Source of the DNA: Asterias rubens
Taxonomy: Eukaryota; Echinodermata; Asteroidea; Forcipulatida; Asteriidae
Direction of reading: 5' to 3'
DNA length: 64,000 bases
Assembly (NCBI RefSeq): GCF_902459465.1
Contig: NC_047082.1
Span: forward strand, 868,001-932,000
The position numbers and the translations under genes are program-made. Numbering within the stretch: position 1 is the stretch's first letter; each line of letters opens with the position of its first letter. Below the pieces are notes generated by a model. It searched no databases. It worked only from the letters and a program-made list of their open reading frames with translations, and was not told the origin of the DNA. Of this stretch, positions 13,301-21,871 are shown in pieces.

Positions 13301-16300
13301 TTCTCAGTTTGTGTATTCCTATGGGGGATAATTCTTCCAGCCTGGACTTATTTGCACCGGATTTTCAAAGGTTTGCCTTTAGACAGCCCACTCATTACAA
13401 AGTCTATATACAAAAACTCGTCCTTAACAACAACATCGCCCCCAACAAAGTTGCCTTCTGCGACACTGGCGGGAGGGGGGGGGGGGGGGCGGGCGACTTT
13501 GTAGGGGCGAGCTTGTACATGGAGGAGCGAGCTTGCTGGGGGCGACTTCGCAGGGGGCGACTTTGTAGGGGGCGACTTTGCCGGGGGCGAGATGACTGAC
13601 AATCAATACAACCACCCAAAGAAAAAACTTCTGTCTGAGAAAACTCGGACCCAGATCTGCGAAGTGTTTGGCAACACAATGGGAATAATTTCCCATGGTC
13701 TAAACAGAGCAGGTGCTATATTTCAACGGTTTTGCCGTAAATCTCCGTGGAATTAAGTTAGTGCGTCCACTTCACAGCGAGGGCCTACAAATTATAACAA
13801 CCATGTTGACAATCTGGTTTATGGAAATGAGGTACGATGCATAGCCTGGGGTGTTTAAATTCACACCATGGATGCAGATACATATATATACAGAAAAGAT
13901 ACAAAACATAAGGTGTTGAAATAGAATTTCTGCCAGAAACAAATTCATTATTTTTGTGTTTTTTGCACACCCTCTTTGTTAATATTTTGCTTTTGTCTTC
14001 GGTATCTTAATGTAACAACACCAGGAGCAAGTTCGATCAAGGGACTATAGTTGACTTTTGTTGACCATTGGGCGATTTTGCCTGGTACCCAGGATGTATT
14101 TCATGCAAAGGTAATCATGGAACATTGACTATGACGATTGCTGATCGAACTTGCCCATGGTGTCAATTTGAACTCGGTTTTTGCATTTTATATTCGACTT
14201 TTTATGCAAGCTTTCATATCTTTTCTTTTTCACATGGAAATACCAGTTACGTCAATCAGCAAAGCTATTTTTGTCGGCTTCCCTATTTATCTTAGACCCC
14301 TGAATAATATGGCGCTGGTTGCTGCGACTTCTTGCTGTTTTTTGTATTTGTGTGTGTTGACTGACACGTTGTAAGGGGCGCCTGTTTGGGTATTCTTGCG
14401 GGATTCCCCTCAAAACTACCTCATAGCGGGATAGAAAATGAATTTGCTCAAACAATTTATGGTGATACAAATTTACTTGGTAAGAACATGAATAAAAGAA
14501 GAAGTATAGCAGTGTGAGGTAGTATATCTTTGAGAAATTGTTCACTTCGAAGTAGTGTTGTTATGGAAAAAGATATCTTTTTGTTCTACCCCGTCCCCCA
14601 AATTTTGAATCTGAGAAGCGTTACTGACAGTGGCGCTTTTCAGAGTGTGGTTAACGGATAGTTGTTATCGCACAGCTAGTGTTGTTAATGGTCAAAGGTC
14701 AGTGGCCACACTTTGTGTGGCTCTAAGTTATACATGAAATAAACACCTGTTGAAGTTTTAGCTCAATCGGTCATCAGCGTCAGAAGAACATAGCGAAGAA
14801 AATAAATCAACGTTTTCACTGTTTTCAAAGATAATGTTCATACACATGTTCATACACACCTAGAGCGTTAAAGGCAAACATACTTCTAGGAAAGTTTGCC
14901 TATGCCCATCTTTATACCAAGTTATGATCAAATAATTGTGTGCATATTTTCAAGCTCAAGTTACAAGGTGTAGAGGGAAAATCATAATATGCTTGAATTT
15001 TAAATATAGTATTTGGGAAAACGTTCCGTATCCTGCCAGCACCTTTTCACTCATTCTTACGAAAAGGAATATCTCATTTGATTGAGTTAGATACAATTTA
15101 AATTCATAACGAATAAAATAATGGTGGCAGGATCCGGAAGTGTGTCCAGTATTTGTAGCAACAACAAAACGCTTGCAATTCAATTAAATCACACATGGAT
15201 GCGCCCACACTTGAATCAACAAAGCGATATTAGTCACCAATGATTCATATCGATTTATGGTAAAACATGTATTTTCCTTCCTCCTTGGGTAAACATTACT
15301 GAACCGCACTATCTAATACACGGTTGACCCACTAAATCGTTAACAAACTATTGATCATCGCAAATACTTACATAAAGCAAACACCACCAGGTCGTGGCCG
15401 TTCATCCATGCCGTCACTTTGACGTTTCACACGGCGTGGATCTCCGTGCGAATCCCGCAAACGATCACTGTTCCCGGAAGCTCTACGTACACTCGTCATG
15501 TTATCAATATCTTATTTTGTTAAAGACACTGTCTCTTGAATCATGGAGGAAGAAAACTAACACTGCACGCAAAAGTACACCGACTATCAGGGTATAACGT
15601 GTGTGAACATGCACATCAATATCATAAGTCATGATATTAATGATGCCACCGAACCCCTGTTGTTTCAAAATGAAGACTACATTATTTCTGAGCAGGATAT
15701 ACAGTTATTCAATACCAGACTTATTTCCGTAATGTTGGTGTTAGTTATTGCTCCATGCATAGAGCAAACTCTAGACGTTAGACAAGTACCAGTGCGTACC
15801 GCCGTACTGCAGTCGTACACGCACTTTATGTGTACACCTGTGTCATACAGTTCCAGTACACGTGAGACGCACCCAGGTGGAACGGTTGTGCAAGCAGACG
15901 TGGAATAAGTGAAAGTAGAAGGAAATGACTGGACATTATTTTGTTCGTCGAGGGTCTTTTGTAACCTATTATTTGACGAGAACATACATGTTGTATTATA
16001 AAGAAAGGACATCTTTGTAACCTAACAAATACTAAGCCGGGCTGATGGTTTTTTTCAAGGGGCATAATCCTAAATTAATTGCCTCGCTTTCATATCGAAT
16101 GAGCATGCTACAAAAAGTAATGAGCAGTTTTCCGTCATCGAAGTACGCTCATTTATATAGTTGTAAACAGCTTGACATTTTCATAACAATAATAATAGCC
16201 CCTCTAGCACAAAGCGCTTCACAGAAGCTAGACAGAAATAGAATAGTCATTTGTTGGCTTTGAGTTCAGCAACCCGTAAGCCAACTGTTAACGGGACCGA

Positions 16301-17956
16301 TTATTTGTCTGTTTGCTTAGGATTTTCAATTATGACTGGTGCTGGTCTAGGGTATTTTGGCAATTTCATGGTAAACACGTCTACGTTTGATACTGACTGA
16401 ATCTGATTTTGTAAATATTTTTTTTAATAAAATTGTAGTTTATTTATTCATGATTGTTATTATTTTTTATTTTGCAGGTTGATGTAACCAGTGGCCGGGA
16501 CCAGTCTTTGACACTGCGTCACCACAATGACCTCAAAGCAGACGATATGAGGTATACTAACAAACAGGCATCGCTAAACGAATTGAGGTACAACCGAGGG
16601 ACTGTATCTAACGAGAAGAGGTACGAGAATGCAAAAACCTCACCAGCTGAGTCTGATACTAGACCAAAACTGGAGAGAGATAGAACCTCTCCAACTGGAT
16701 CTAGACAGGGTGAAGATGATACCTCTAGGAGTAGACCTCTGCCGGAACACATCCAAGGTGCCACCACAACTTTACCTAAGCAAGAAAGTGCAACCACAAC
16801 TAGACCTAAGCACGACCAAGGTGCTACCACAACTAGACCTAAGCACGACCAAGGTGCTAACCCAACTAGACCTAAGCACGACCAAGGTGCTAACCCAACT
16901 AGACCTAAGCACGACCAAGGTGCTAACCCAACTAGACCTAAGCACGACCAAGGTGCTACCCGAACTAGACCTAACAGTACCTCTCTACCAGTAGCCTCAC
17001 AAGACAAAAACTCAACAATGAACTCCTCGACAAAAAAGCAGAACAAAAGCACCAATATCGTAAACAATGAGGGTTACATGCAATTAAATTCGTCTCTGTA
17101 TGAAAAGTGGACGCAAGAGCAAGAGTTGAAAAAGAAACACGTCCAAGATACATGTAAGTCCCTCCGGAGTGATTCCAGGTCAGCCAACCTCAAATATGAC
17201 CTAACTGAAGCGGTACTCAAAACACTCAACCATCTCCTAGTAGTGGACTCGCACAAAATCATTTACTGCTACGTTCCGAAAATCGGATGTACAAGCTGGA
17301 AGCGGATTCTTCTGGTGTTACTTGAGAAAATTAAAAGAGTCGAGGATGTTTCCCACATGGGTGCACACTACACACCAATTCCAAACCTATCAAAGTTCAC
17401 TCTAGACGAAGTAAAACAGCGATTAAGAAACTACACCACTTTCATGATCACAAGGGATCCGGTCGAGAGGGTGGTTTCATGTTTCAGGGACAAATTTGAG
17501 AAGGACAATCCGGACAACCGTGCCTTACAACGGAACGTCATGCCGGGCATCCAGGGTAAATCCGGTAACTATAACAAATCCGACAAGATCCTGCCCAAGG
17601 TTGACTTTCCACAGTTTGCACGGTACGTCTCTGACTCCCAGAACATTTTCGGTAACTACGGACCGACGGAACACTGGAACGAGGTGTATAAAATGTGCCA
17701 TCCCTGCTTGGTGAGGTACGACTTCATTGGGGAGTTCGATAAGCTGACCCGGGACTCGGAACTCATTTTGAAGGCAACGGGACTCGAAAACACCGTGAGG
17801 TTTCCGAAGGCAACGAACCCTACCAATAGCTCCGGCGATTCCGTAACGAATAAATATTTATCGTTATTGAATAAGACAGAGATCACTGCTCTTAATAAGA
17901 GATATGAAATTGATGCCGAGTTATTTGGGTATTCCGATCAACCAGTGCCGCTTTAA
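4363..17956 (+). CDS. Carbohydrate sulfotransferase (CHST8-14 / HNK-1 family), type II Golgi membrane protein, 3 coding exons
   Basis: Predicted Golgi enzyme moving sulfate from PAPS to a glycan (family knowledge). Coding exons 4363-4513, 5510-5568 and 16478-17956 join in phase to give 562 residues. Residues about 13-33 form a signal-anchor helix (LSLLACLHVALFILCYLSLW). A long polar stem follows, with an 11-residue repeat block (TRPKHDQGA core). The catalytic domain has the 5'-phosphosulfate-binding loop YCYVPKIGCTSWKR (residues about 333-346), the 3'-phosphate-binding motif FMITRDPVERVVS (about 392-404), and the family signature HWNEVYKMCHPC followed by YDFIG near the C terminus. A strong acceptor ending at 4332 indicates an upstream non-coding exon. 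The protein is much longer than the roughly 350-430 residues usual for the family because of the stem. Intron 2 (10.9 kb) holds the antisense Dispatched gene. Which CHST subtype it is cannot be decided by eye. The catalytic exon is certain; the two short exons rest on phase and topology. Confidence 0.88.
4536..4908. mobile_element. Long near-perfect foldback element in sulfotransferase intron 1
   Basis: About 373 bp. The left arm begins AAAGGAACACGTTGCCTTGG and its inverted partner ends CCAAGGCAACGTGT. The arms are complementary along nearly their whole length, meeting at GGGAGTCAACTTTTTGACTCCC (centre near 4732). It begins about 22 bp after the exon 1 donor, so a pre-mRNA could fold into a roughly 180-bp hairpin. 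A diverged partial copy is at 26381-26700. Confidence 0.85.
4909..5222. mobile_element. MITE family B, 5'-truncated copy abutting the foldback
   Basis: From GTAAGCACTTTATGTAATCC to the terminus GTAACGTTCCTTTA, this matches 46316-46601 closely, including the block TTCAAGGGATGTTTTCTACT. Its left end is missing and replaced by the foldback element at 4536-4908. That implies nested insertion or a shared-terminus recombination, since both elements begin with AAAGGAAC. Confidence 0.8.
5569..7072. other. Intron 2 of the sulfotransferase gene, proximal part
   Basis: No exon is seen between the second sulfotransferase exon and the stop of the Dispatched gene, except the foldback at 6494-6735. A short motif TGTCGGAACAGCT occurs twice (about 5930 and 5982). 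AT-rich sequence fills the rest. The 3' untranslated region of the antisense Dispatched gene presumably lies just below 7073. Confidence 0.5.
6494..6735. mobile_element. Foldback element, family F1 (GGGTGCGTTCGATAAGC ends)
   Basis: The left end GGGTGCGTTCGATAAGCTTT, followed by CCTGGGTCGACCCCGG, is mirrored by CGGGGTCGACCCAGGGAAGC and TTATGGGATGCAACC on the right. The same termini bound the larger element 49157-49593, so these are two members of one palindromic family. GC-rich compared with its surroundings. No coding capacity. Confidence 0.85.
7073..15499 (-). CDS. Dispatched-family RND transporter (Hedgehog release), 4 coding exons
   Basis: Dispatched proteins export lipid-modified Hedgehog at the plasma membrane, driven by an ion gradient (family knowledge). 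Exons in transcript order: 15499-15372, 11520-11397, 10844-10676 and 10218-7073. All joins keep phase and give 1188 residues (fly Disp about 1200, human DISP1 about 1500). The first helix is in exon 2 (ILARFWYVICLLVFLTVGAY). The hallmark PDFSNPSE/GFETRGT spans the exon 2-3 junction. Relay motifs are GADD at 416-419 (TM4) and GLSVD ending at 874 (TM10). GLSVDFTIHYGVAFKLSP and LGW..N..E closely resemble DISP1. RVKR at 123-126 in the first extracellular loop is a furin-type site. The tail after about 950 is Arg/Ser-rich, with repeated 'NQRA(V/L)(D/A)R' and 'SVVPNG' units. The gene lies antisense inside the sulfotransferase intron. Exon 1 is the least certain; the rest is firm. A DISP1-type orthologue is likely but the paralogue is not resolved. 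Confidence 0.93.
10342..10495. mobile_element. Short palindromic MITE in Dispatched intron 3
   Basis: 154 bp bounded by ATAGACCTTATCGCAAATAC and its inverse GTATTTGCGAAAAGGTCTAT. Inner arms GTGCATTGTGG and CCACAATGCAC continue the palindrome. It lies between Dispatched exons 3 and 4. Confidence 0.8.
12052..12232 (+). mobile_element. tRNA-derived SINE, copy 1
   Basis: The 5' part has an A-box-like TGGTCTAGTTGG and a B box GGTTCGAATCC at normal tRNA spacing. It is followed by a non-tRNA body (TGATTTTGCTCACAGAACTT...ACATCGGTGTAT) and a tail resembling AACCAAAATTAATATTC. The same body follows the tRNA-like head at 27307, 36005, 51178 and 56321. The acceptor stem is not paired, so this is a Pol III-derived retroelement and not a tRNA gene. 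Confidence 0.8.
12652..12837. mobile_element. MITE with GGTATAGACCTTTATCACG ends
   Basis: About 186 bp. The left end GGTATAGACCTTTATCACGG mirrors the right end GTGAAAAAGGTCTATACC, with a further pairing of GTGGCCATCTTGA and ACCAAGATGGTGAC. The interior (GGTGCCATGTTTGCGCAA, GTTAGCATTCATTACTGT) is repeated almost unchanged at about 48965-49140. Confidence 0.8.
12968..13205 (-). repeat. Dispersed repeat family H (CCGCGGTAGTAGAATAAAG), copy 1
   Basis: It contains CAGGTAATAGTTAACCAGCA, GACAGTTCTTTTCA, GAGAAGTCTCCCGAAC, CTACTCCGCGGTAGTAGAAT and GTTCTCTAAGAACAA. The reverse complement of this order recurs at 62700-62865 and, shorter, at 41265-41400. A related fragment is at 30905-31060. No coding content was seen, and the class is not known. 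Confidence 0.7.
13436..13590. repeat. G-rich repeat GGGGGCGACTTTGTA with 14-base G tract
   Basis: A roughly 15-base unit GGGGGCGACTTTGTA or its variant GGGGGCGAGCTTGTA is repeated after an interrupted run of G. The same units occur at 38403-38435 and, inverted, at 39416-39470, so this is a dispersed element. Runs of four or more G suggest quadruplex potential. Proline-rich or glycine-rich open frames over this tract are composition artefacts. Confidence 0.7.
16760..16975 (+). repeat. 33-bp in-frame tandem repeat in the sulfotransferase stem
   Basis: Five near-identical 33-bp units plus a degenerate leading one encode (T/N)(T/P)TRPKHDQGA. The array lies in the stem between the membrane anchor and the catalytic domain. 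Unit length is a multiple of three, so copy number can change without a frameshift. Lys, His and Arg make the stem basic. Confidence 0.92.
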
Positions 17957-20058
17957 GTGAATACTTATGAACGCTAGGTGGCAGCAGACTTTCCAATTTC
18001 CATCGAGTACGTCGTTCTGAACATGCGCACATTTCCAAGAACAATGGACCTGTTAAGTCTGCTGTCCCTAGAAGTCTTCTATTTGAACATCCCACCATGT
18101 CGAACCGCGAACTCTAACACACAGGTATGGGTACAAGTGAACATCACCAGAAGCACACACTGCCATTAACATTTATTTGCTGCAATATTAATGATACGGT
18201 AAAAAATAACCGTTATTTTGGAAATGTTAATCTGATTCCTAGTTTGGGGTGCAAAGTAAGTGGCTCTGAAAAGAGCCAGTTTTTCCTCGACGTTTCGATC
18301 AGTGGGCTCTGACTGTCTTCTTAAGTCAGTGATGCATCTATATTATAAATGTGAATCCTTCTTGAAGAAGGTTAAAAGACCTAGGTCAAAATGACTAGGG
18401 TGGATATTTATGTGGTACATAAGCCTAGGGCCTACACGAGCGGTAATGTCCTCACAATTTTCGACCTAATCGAATTCTCAAAATCAGTAGCAGAACGTCT
18501 GTTCGGGTCAAAAAGTGATGCCTTATTATAATAATATCACGGGACATTTTTGGTTAGCTAGCAGTTTGCAGCGGTTTGTGTTGCTCTTTTTGTTTCTCTG
18601 CGTACCTGTCATTGTTTCACACATTGTAGAGGTCTCGAGCTAGGTCGTGGGACCTGGCAACGTGCCCTAGTAGGGTGCCTGGTAGGGGGGTTGGCTCGCT
18701 TTGACCCAATTACCATTGTGTCAAAACGCAGCCCTTGGACCCAGACGTTTTGTTCAAGGGCAGGATCCGGTTTTTAGGGGAGGAAGACTGAAAGCCCCTT
18801 TTAATTTGTTGTAGGCCTGTTTTGGTGAATGATGTTTATTGTTGTGTTTATTGGTTTGATTTTTAACATTTATTGATTATTATTTTGATATTTTACTTTT
18901 ATAATCGGCTATTATTTATTTGATGTTTATTATTTGCAGGGAAAGGGATGGGATATGGCATCAGATTAAATATTTGTTATCTTTAATTCTTTTCAAATTA
19001 TGTAATAAAATCTCAAACTAGATGATCGATTTCATTAGTAAAATAGTAAGTTAAAATTCGCTAATCTTGGTGCTACCCGCTTCCATTTTATTAAACATTC
19101 ACTTAGAATGTAGCTTTTAAAACCGTTGTACTTGTATGTGAGAGAATAATAACTTGGTTTTATCAGGGCTGACCTAGCCACTGTTATAAATACAAGCTCG
19201 TCATTTTTTAAAGCTAAAGGCCAAGGACTACCCCAAGGACTACCCGCACCTCGCCAACACCTTCAATCATGACCACCAGCAGCTGCAGTGTGTGTCCTTA
19301 TTAGCTTCGGTACTACCAGGCTTCTTTAGGCAGAAAAAAATATCAAAGTTTCACCTGTATTGTTTACCCTAAAAATGGTGTACTAATGGTTTTTTTTTGT
19401 AAACGGTTATGATTGGCCCATGTATCGTTTGCCACTCTCGCAAGTTGACAACCGTAGTTATTTTTTTATTTTTTTCAAACCACTCCGAAAATTACCCCAG
19501 TCCACGACGAGGACGTACAACTGTCCAGAAATTGCTATAAGTTCCATAAATATTGCGGATACACAAGGCCGCTTTGAACAAATTCCTACTGAAACATCGG
19601 GGTCGCAAACAACACACACTCGCCCTCTTGCAAAGTTGGTCAAAATTATAAAAGAGAATTACAGCTGTAACTAAAATCCTTACCACCCACACCAAAAAAC
19701 TTGCTATACGCGTTTGTTGTTTGCCAAGACACCTAAGCTTTGTTTACAGTGCTGAACCCAAATGGTTTTAGACCTTAATGAAATCCACGTTTACCCAAGA
19801 CTGTGGCTGTTGAAGACAGTTTGGTCTTGTCCCGTTCGATAGAAACTAACCAAGTTATAGCACAATGGCTCACGGGAAGCTACTGTGTCAGCAGATCACA
19901 AACTATAAACTCAAATCAAGTTTCAATTCGGTTACTGTCAATTCCAAAGCTGTGTTGTACTAGACTCTAGTTAACCTGTATTGACCCTATAAATCAGAAC
20001 TGTATCCCCCGGCCTCGCGCCCCCGCCCCCTGTGAACAATTATTATTGACTCACCAAA
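17957..20058. other. Intergenic stretch after the sulfotransferase gene
   Basis: It includes the presumed 3' untranslated region of the sulfotransferase gene. There is no recognisable exon. The inverted motif CCTCGACGTTTCGATCAGTG near 18277 matches dispersed repeat fragments at about 3540 and 56735. A CCAAGGACTACC duplication occurs near 19222-19245. I see nothing else of note. Confidence 0.45.
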
Positions 20059-20283
20059 ACAATGATATTGTAACAATGTGAGGAGGACTTCATGGTTTGC
20101 TGTGGATTGTGCCGCCTCCGGGATCGACCAAGGAGCGAGGTTGGGGAATGAACAACATTGGTAAACTCTGTGTGAACAGTCGTTATTTTTTGTTCGAATT
20201 GGGATCTGGTGTCCCCGGGAATTTCGTCCGCCGGAGATCATTCTGTCCTCTTTATGAGATTTGATGGGCTGGAGGAGGAGCAT
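20059..20283 (-). other. Possible first exon of an unidentified minus-strand transcript
   Basis: On the minus strand the sequence ...CATTGTTACAATATCATTGT then TTTG|gtgagtc offers a good donor ending at about 20059, preceded by an open frame. It could be an untranslated first exon of the Dispatched gene, whose coding start is 4.6 kb downstream, or noise. No protein resemblance is visible. Confidence 0.15.
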
Positions 20284-20589
20284 TCAGAAGAGGGCGCTGT
20301 CAGAAGACGTTTGTACACAGAATCTCAGACGGGGACTGAATCTCATCCCACAGCATGGCATTTGCTTAAAAAATTAGGCGAATGAAAAAAACGAGATCGA
20401 CACCCTCTCAAGTCCGGTGATGAAGCAAAGTTCTAGATTTGAACTTAATTTAAAACAGACAAAAAGTAAAAGTAAATAACTTACAGAATTAACACTCGTA
20501 TTATTATACTGAACTTTGTATCTTACGTCGTTACAATTCGACTGACGATATCAAAATTAATACGGACTTGAGTGAAAACTTTATTATTA

Positions 20590-20718
20590 GGCCGTGTCCG
20601 AAACGACGACTTCGGCTACAGCTACGTCTAGATCAGCGCGTCTACCAGGGTTGAAGAATAGGCAGACGCGCGCGATCTAGCCGTAGCTGTAGCCGAAGTC
20701 GCCGTTTCGGACACGGCC
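20590..20718. mobile_element. Near-perfect palindromic MITE (GGCCGTGTCCGAAACG ends)
   Basis: 129 bp. GGCCGTGTCCGAAACGACGA and CTTCGGCTACAGCTACG are mirrored by CGTAGCTGTAGCCGAAG and TCGCCGTTTCGGACACGGCC. Only about 35 bases in the centre are unpaired. The end motif CGAAACGACG(A/G)CTTCG is shared with the palindrome at 55768-55912. Confidence 0.88.
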
Positions 20719-21871
20719 TTATACTCACTTATTATTTATTGTAACGACAGAGGGCGACAGTCAAAACCAGCTCCAAAAAGGGAAAGCGCCCTCAATATTT
20801 TAGTGAAGTTCATTCGGCGTTACCGTTCAACACGGAAGTACGCAAGACATGCAAGAAGCTGCAAACGAATGTGAAAGTTTTAAACTTGAAGTAGATTGCA
20901 GAAATTAAAAGATGTGAAATTTCATAGACTGTGTATTACATGTAAGCCATTGTCGTTGATTAGCAGAGTCAGAGGTAGGAGTAATGATTCAAATAGATGA
21001 AAATGTCACTGTCAGGTTTTCGTGTCTTGCAGGAGGAGGAACTCACTCTTTCTTTCTTTTTTATTTGAGTATTGTTTTACTGTTGAGTTGAGTCTTGATT
21101 GTTGGTTACCGTTATGTTGGTTGTTTGGGCTTCGCTTCAGCAGTTCCTTCTACCTCCATGGTAGCACTCAGTACATGCTCATTGTCACTCACTACTGCAC
21201 CGGTCTGACTGTTGACAGTTTATCCAGGGGAAAATAGGGAATGGGAAATATTAATCGACACTTTTTAGTGTGCTGTTTTAGTGTGCTGTTTTAGTGTTTA
21301 CTTTAGTTTTACTTTTAACACTGAACTTAGTGATAGTGCCGCTCAGAGGAGCATTGCCGTTTTATTCATTTACATTGAACATTATAGCTGCCATTCCATT
21401 GTTTGCCGGTGGAAAACTTTCTGTATCCTGCAATCACTTTTTCAACCATTTTTACAAAAAAGGAATGTCTCATTTTTATAGGTAAATATTTTAGATTTGA
21501 TAACGAAAGAAAAAGTGCTGGCAGGATACTACAAACTTTCTCAAAATAGATATTATTTAGTTGAATTGGTGGGCAAGCGAGGGCCTCAGATAGGGGAAAA
21601 AGCATGTAGATTCTAACTATTGCCATCGATGTTGTATTGTGACATTCGCACTTTGCTTAGCAATTGTCTTTCCGAAATCTGTGTATTTTGTTTAGTCTTT
21701 ACTCTTTGTCATTTCATGCTGTCTGTGTGCGTAGTAGGACTATCTGTTATTGATATTGATTTAATGCCTTTTTATTGTTGCACATTTCCCCAGGAAGAAA
21801 CACTTCTAATACAGATCAAGTGCAAGTGATCAGCCTGCTCGTATGAGGCCCTTCAGCCACTTTCACCCTTT

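Noticed and set aside
13348-13696. Overlapping Pro-rich minus-strand frames
   Set aside because: They are produced by the GGGGGCGAC repeat and G run; no splice sites or homology.
16519-17067. 182-codon minus-strand frame opposite the sulfotransferase stem
   Set aside because: It is the antisense reading of the 33-bp repeat (WSCLGLV units). The plus strand continues into a clear catalytic domain.
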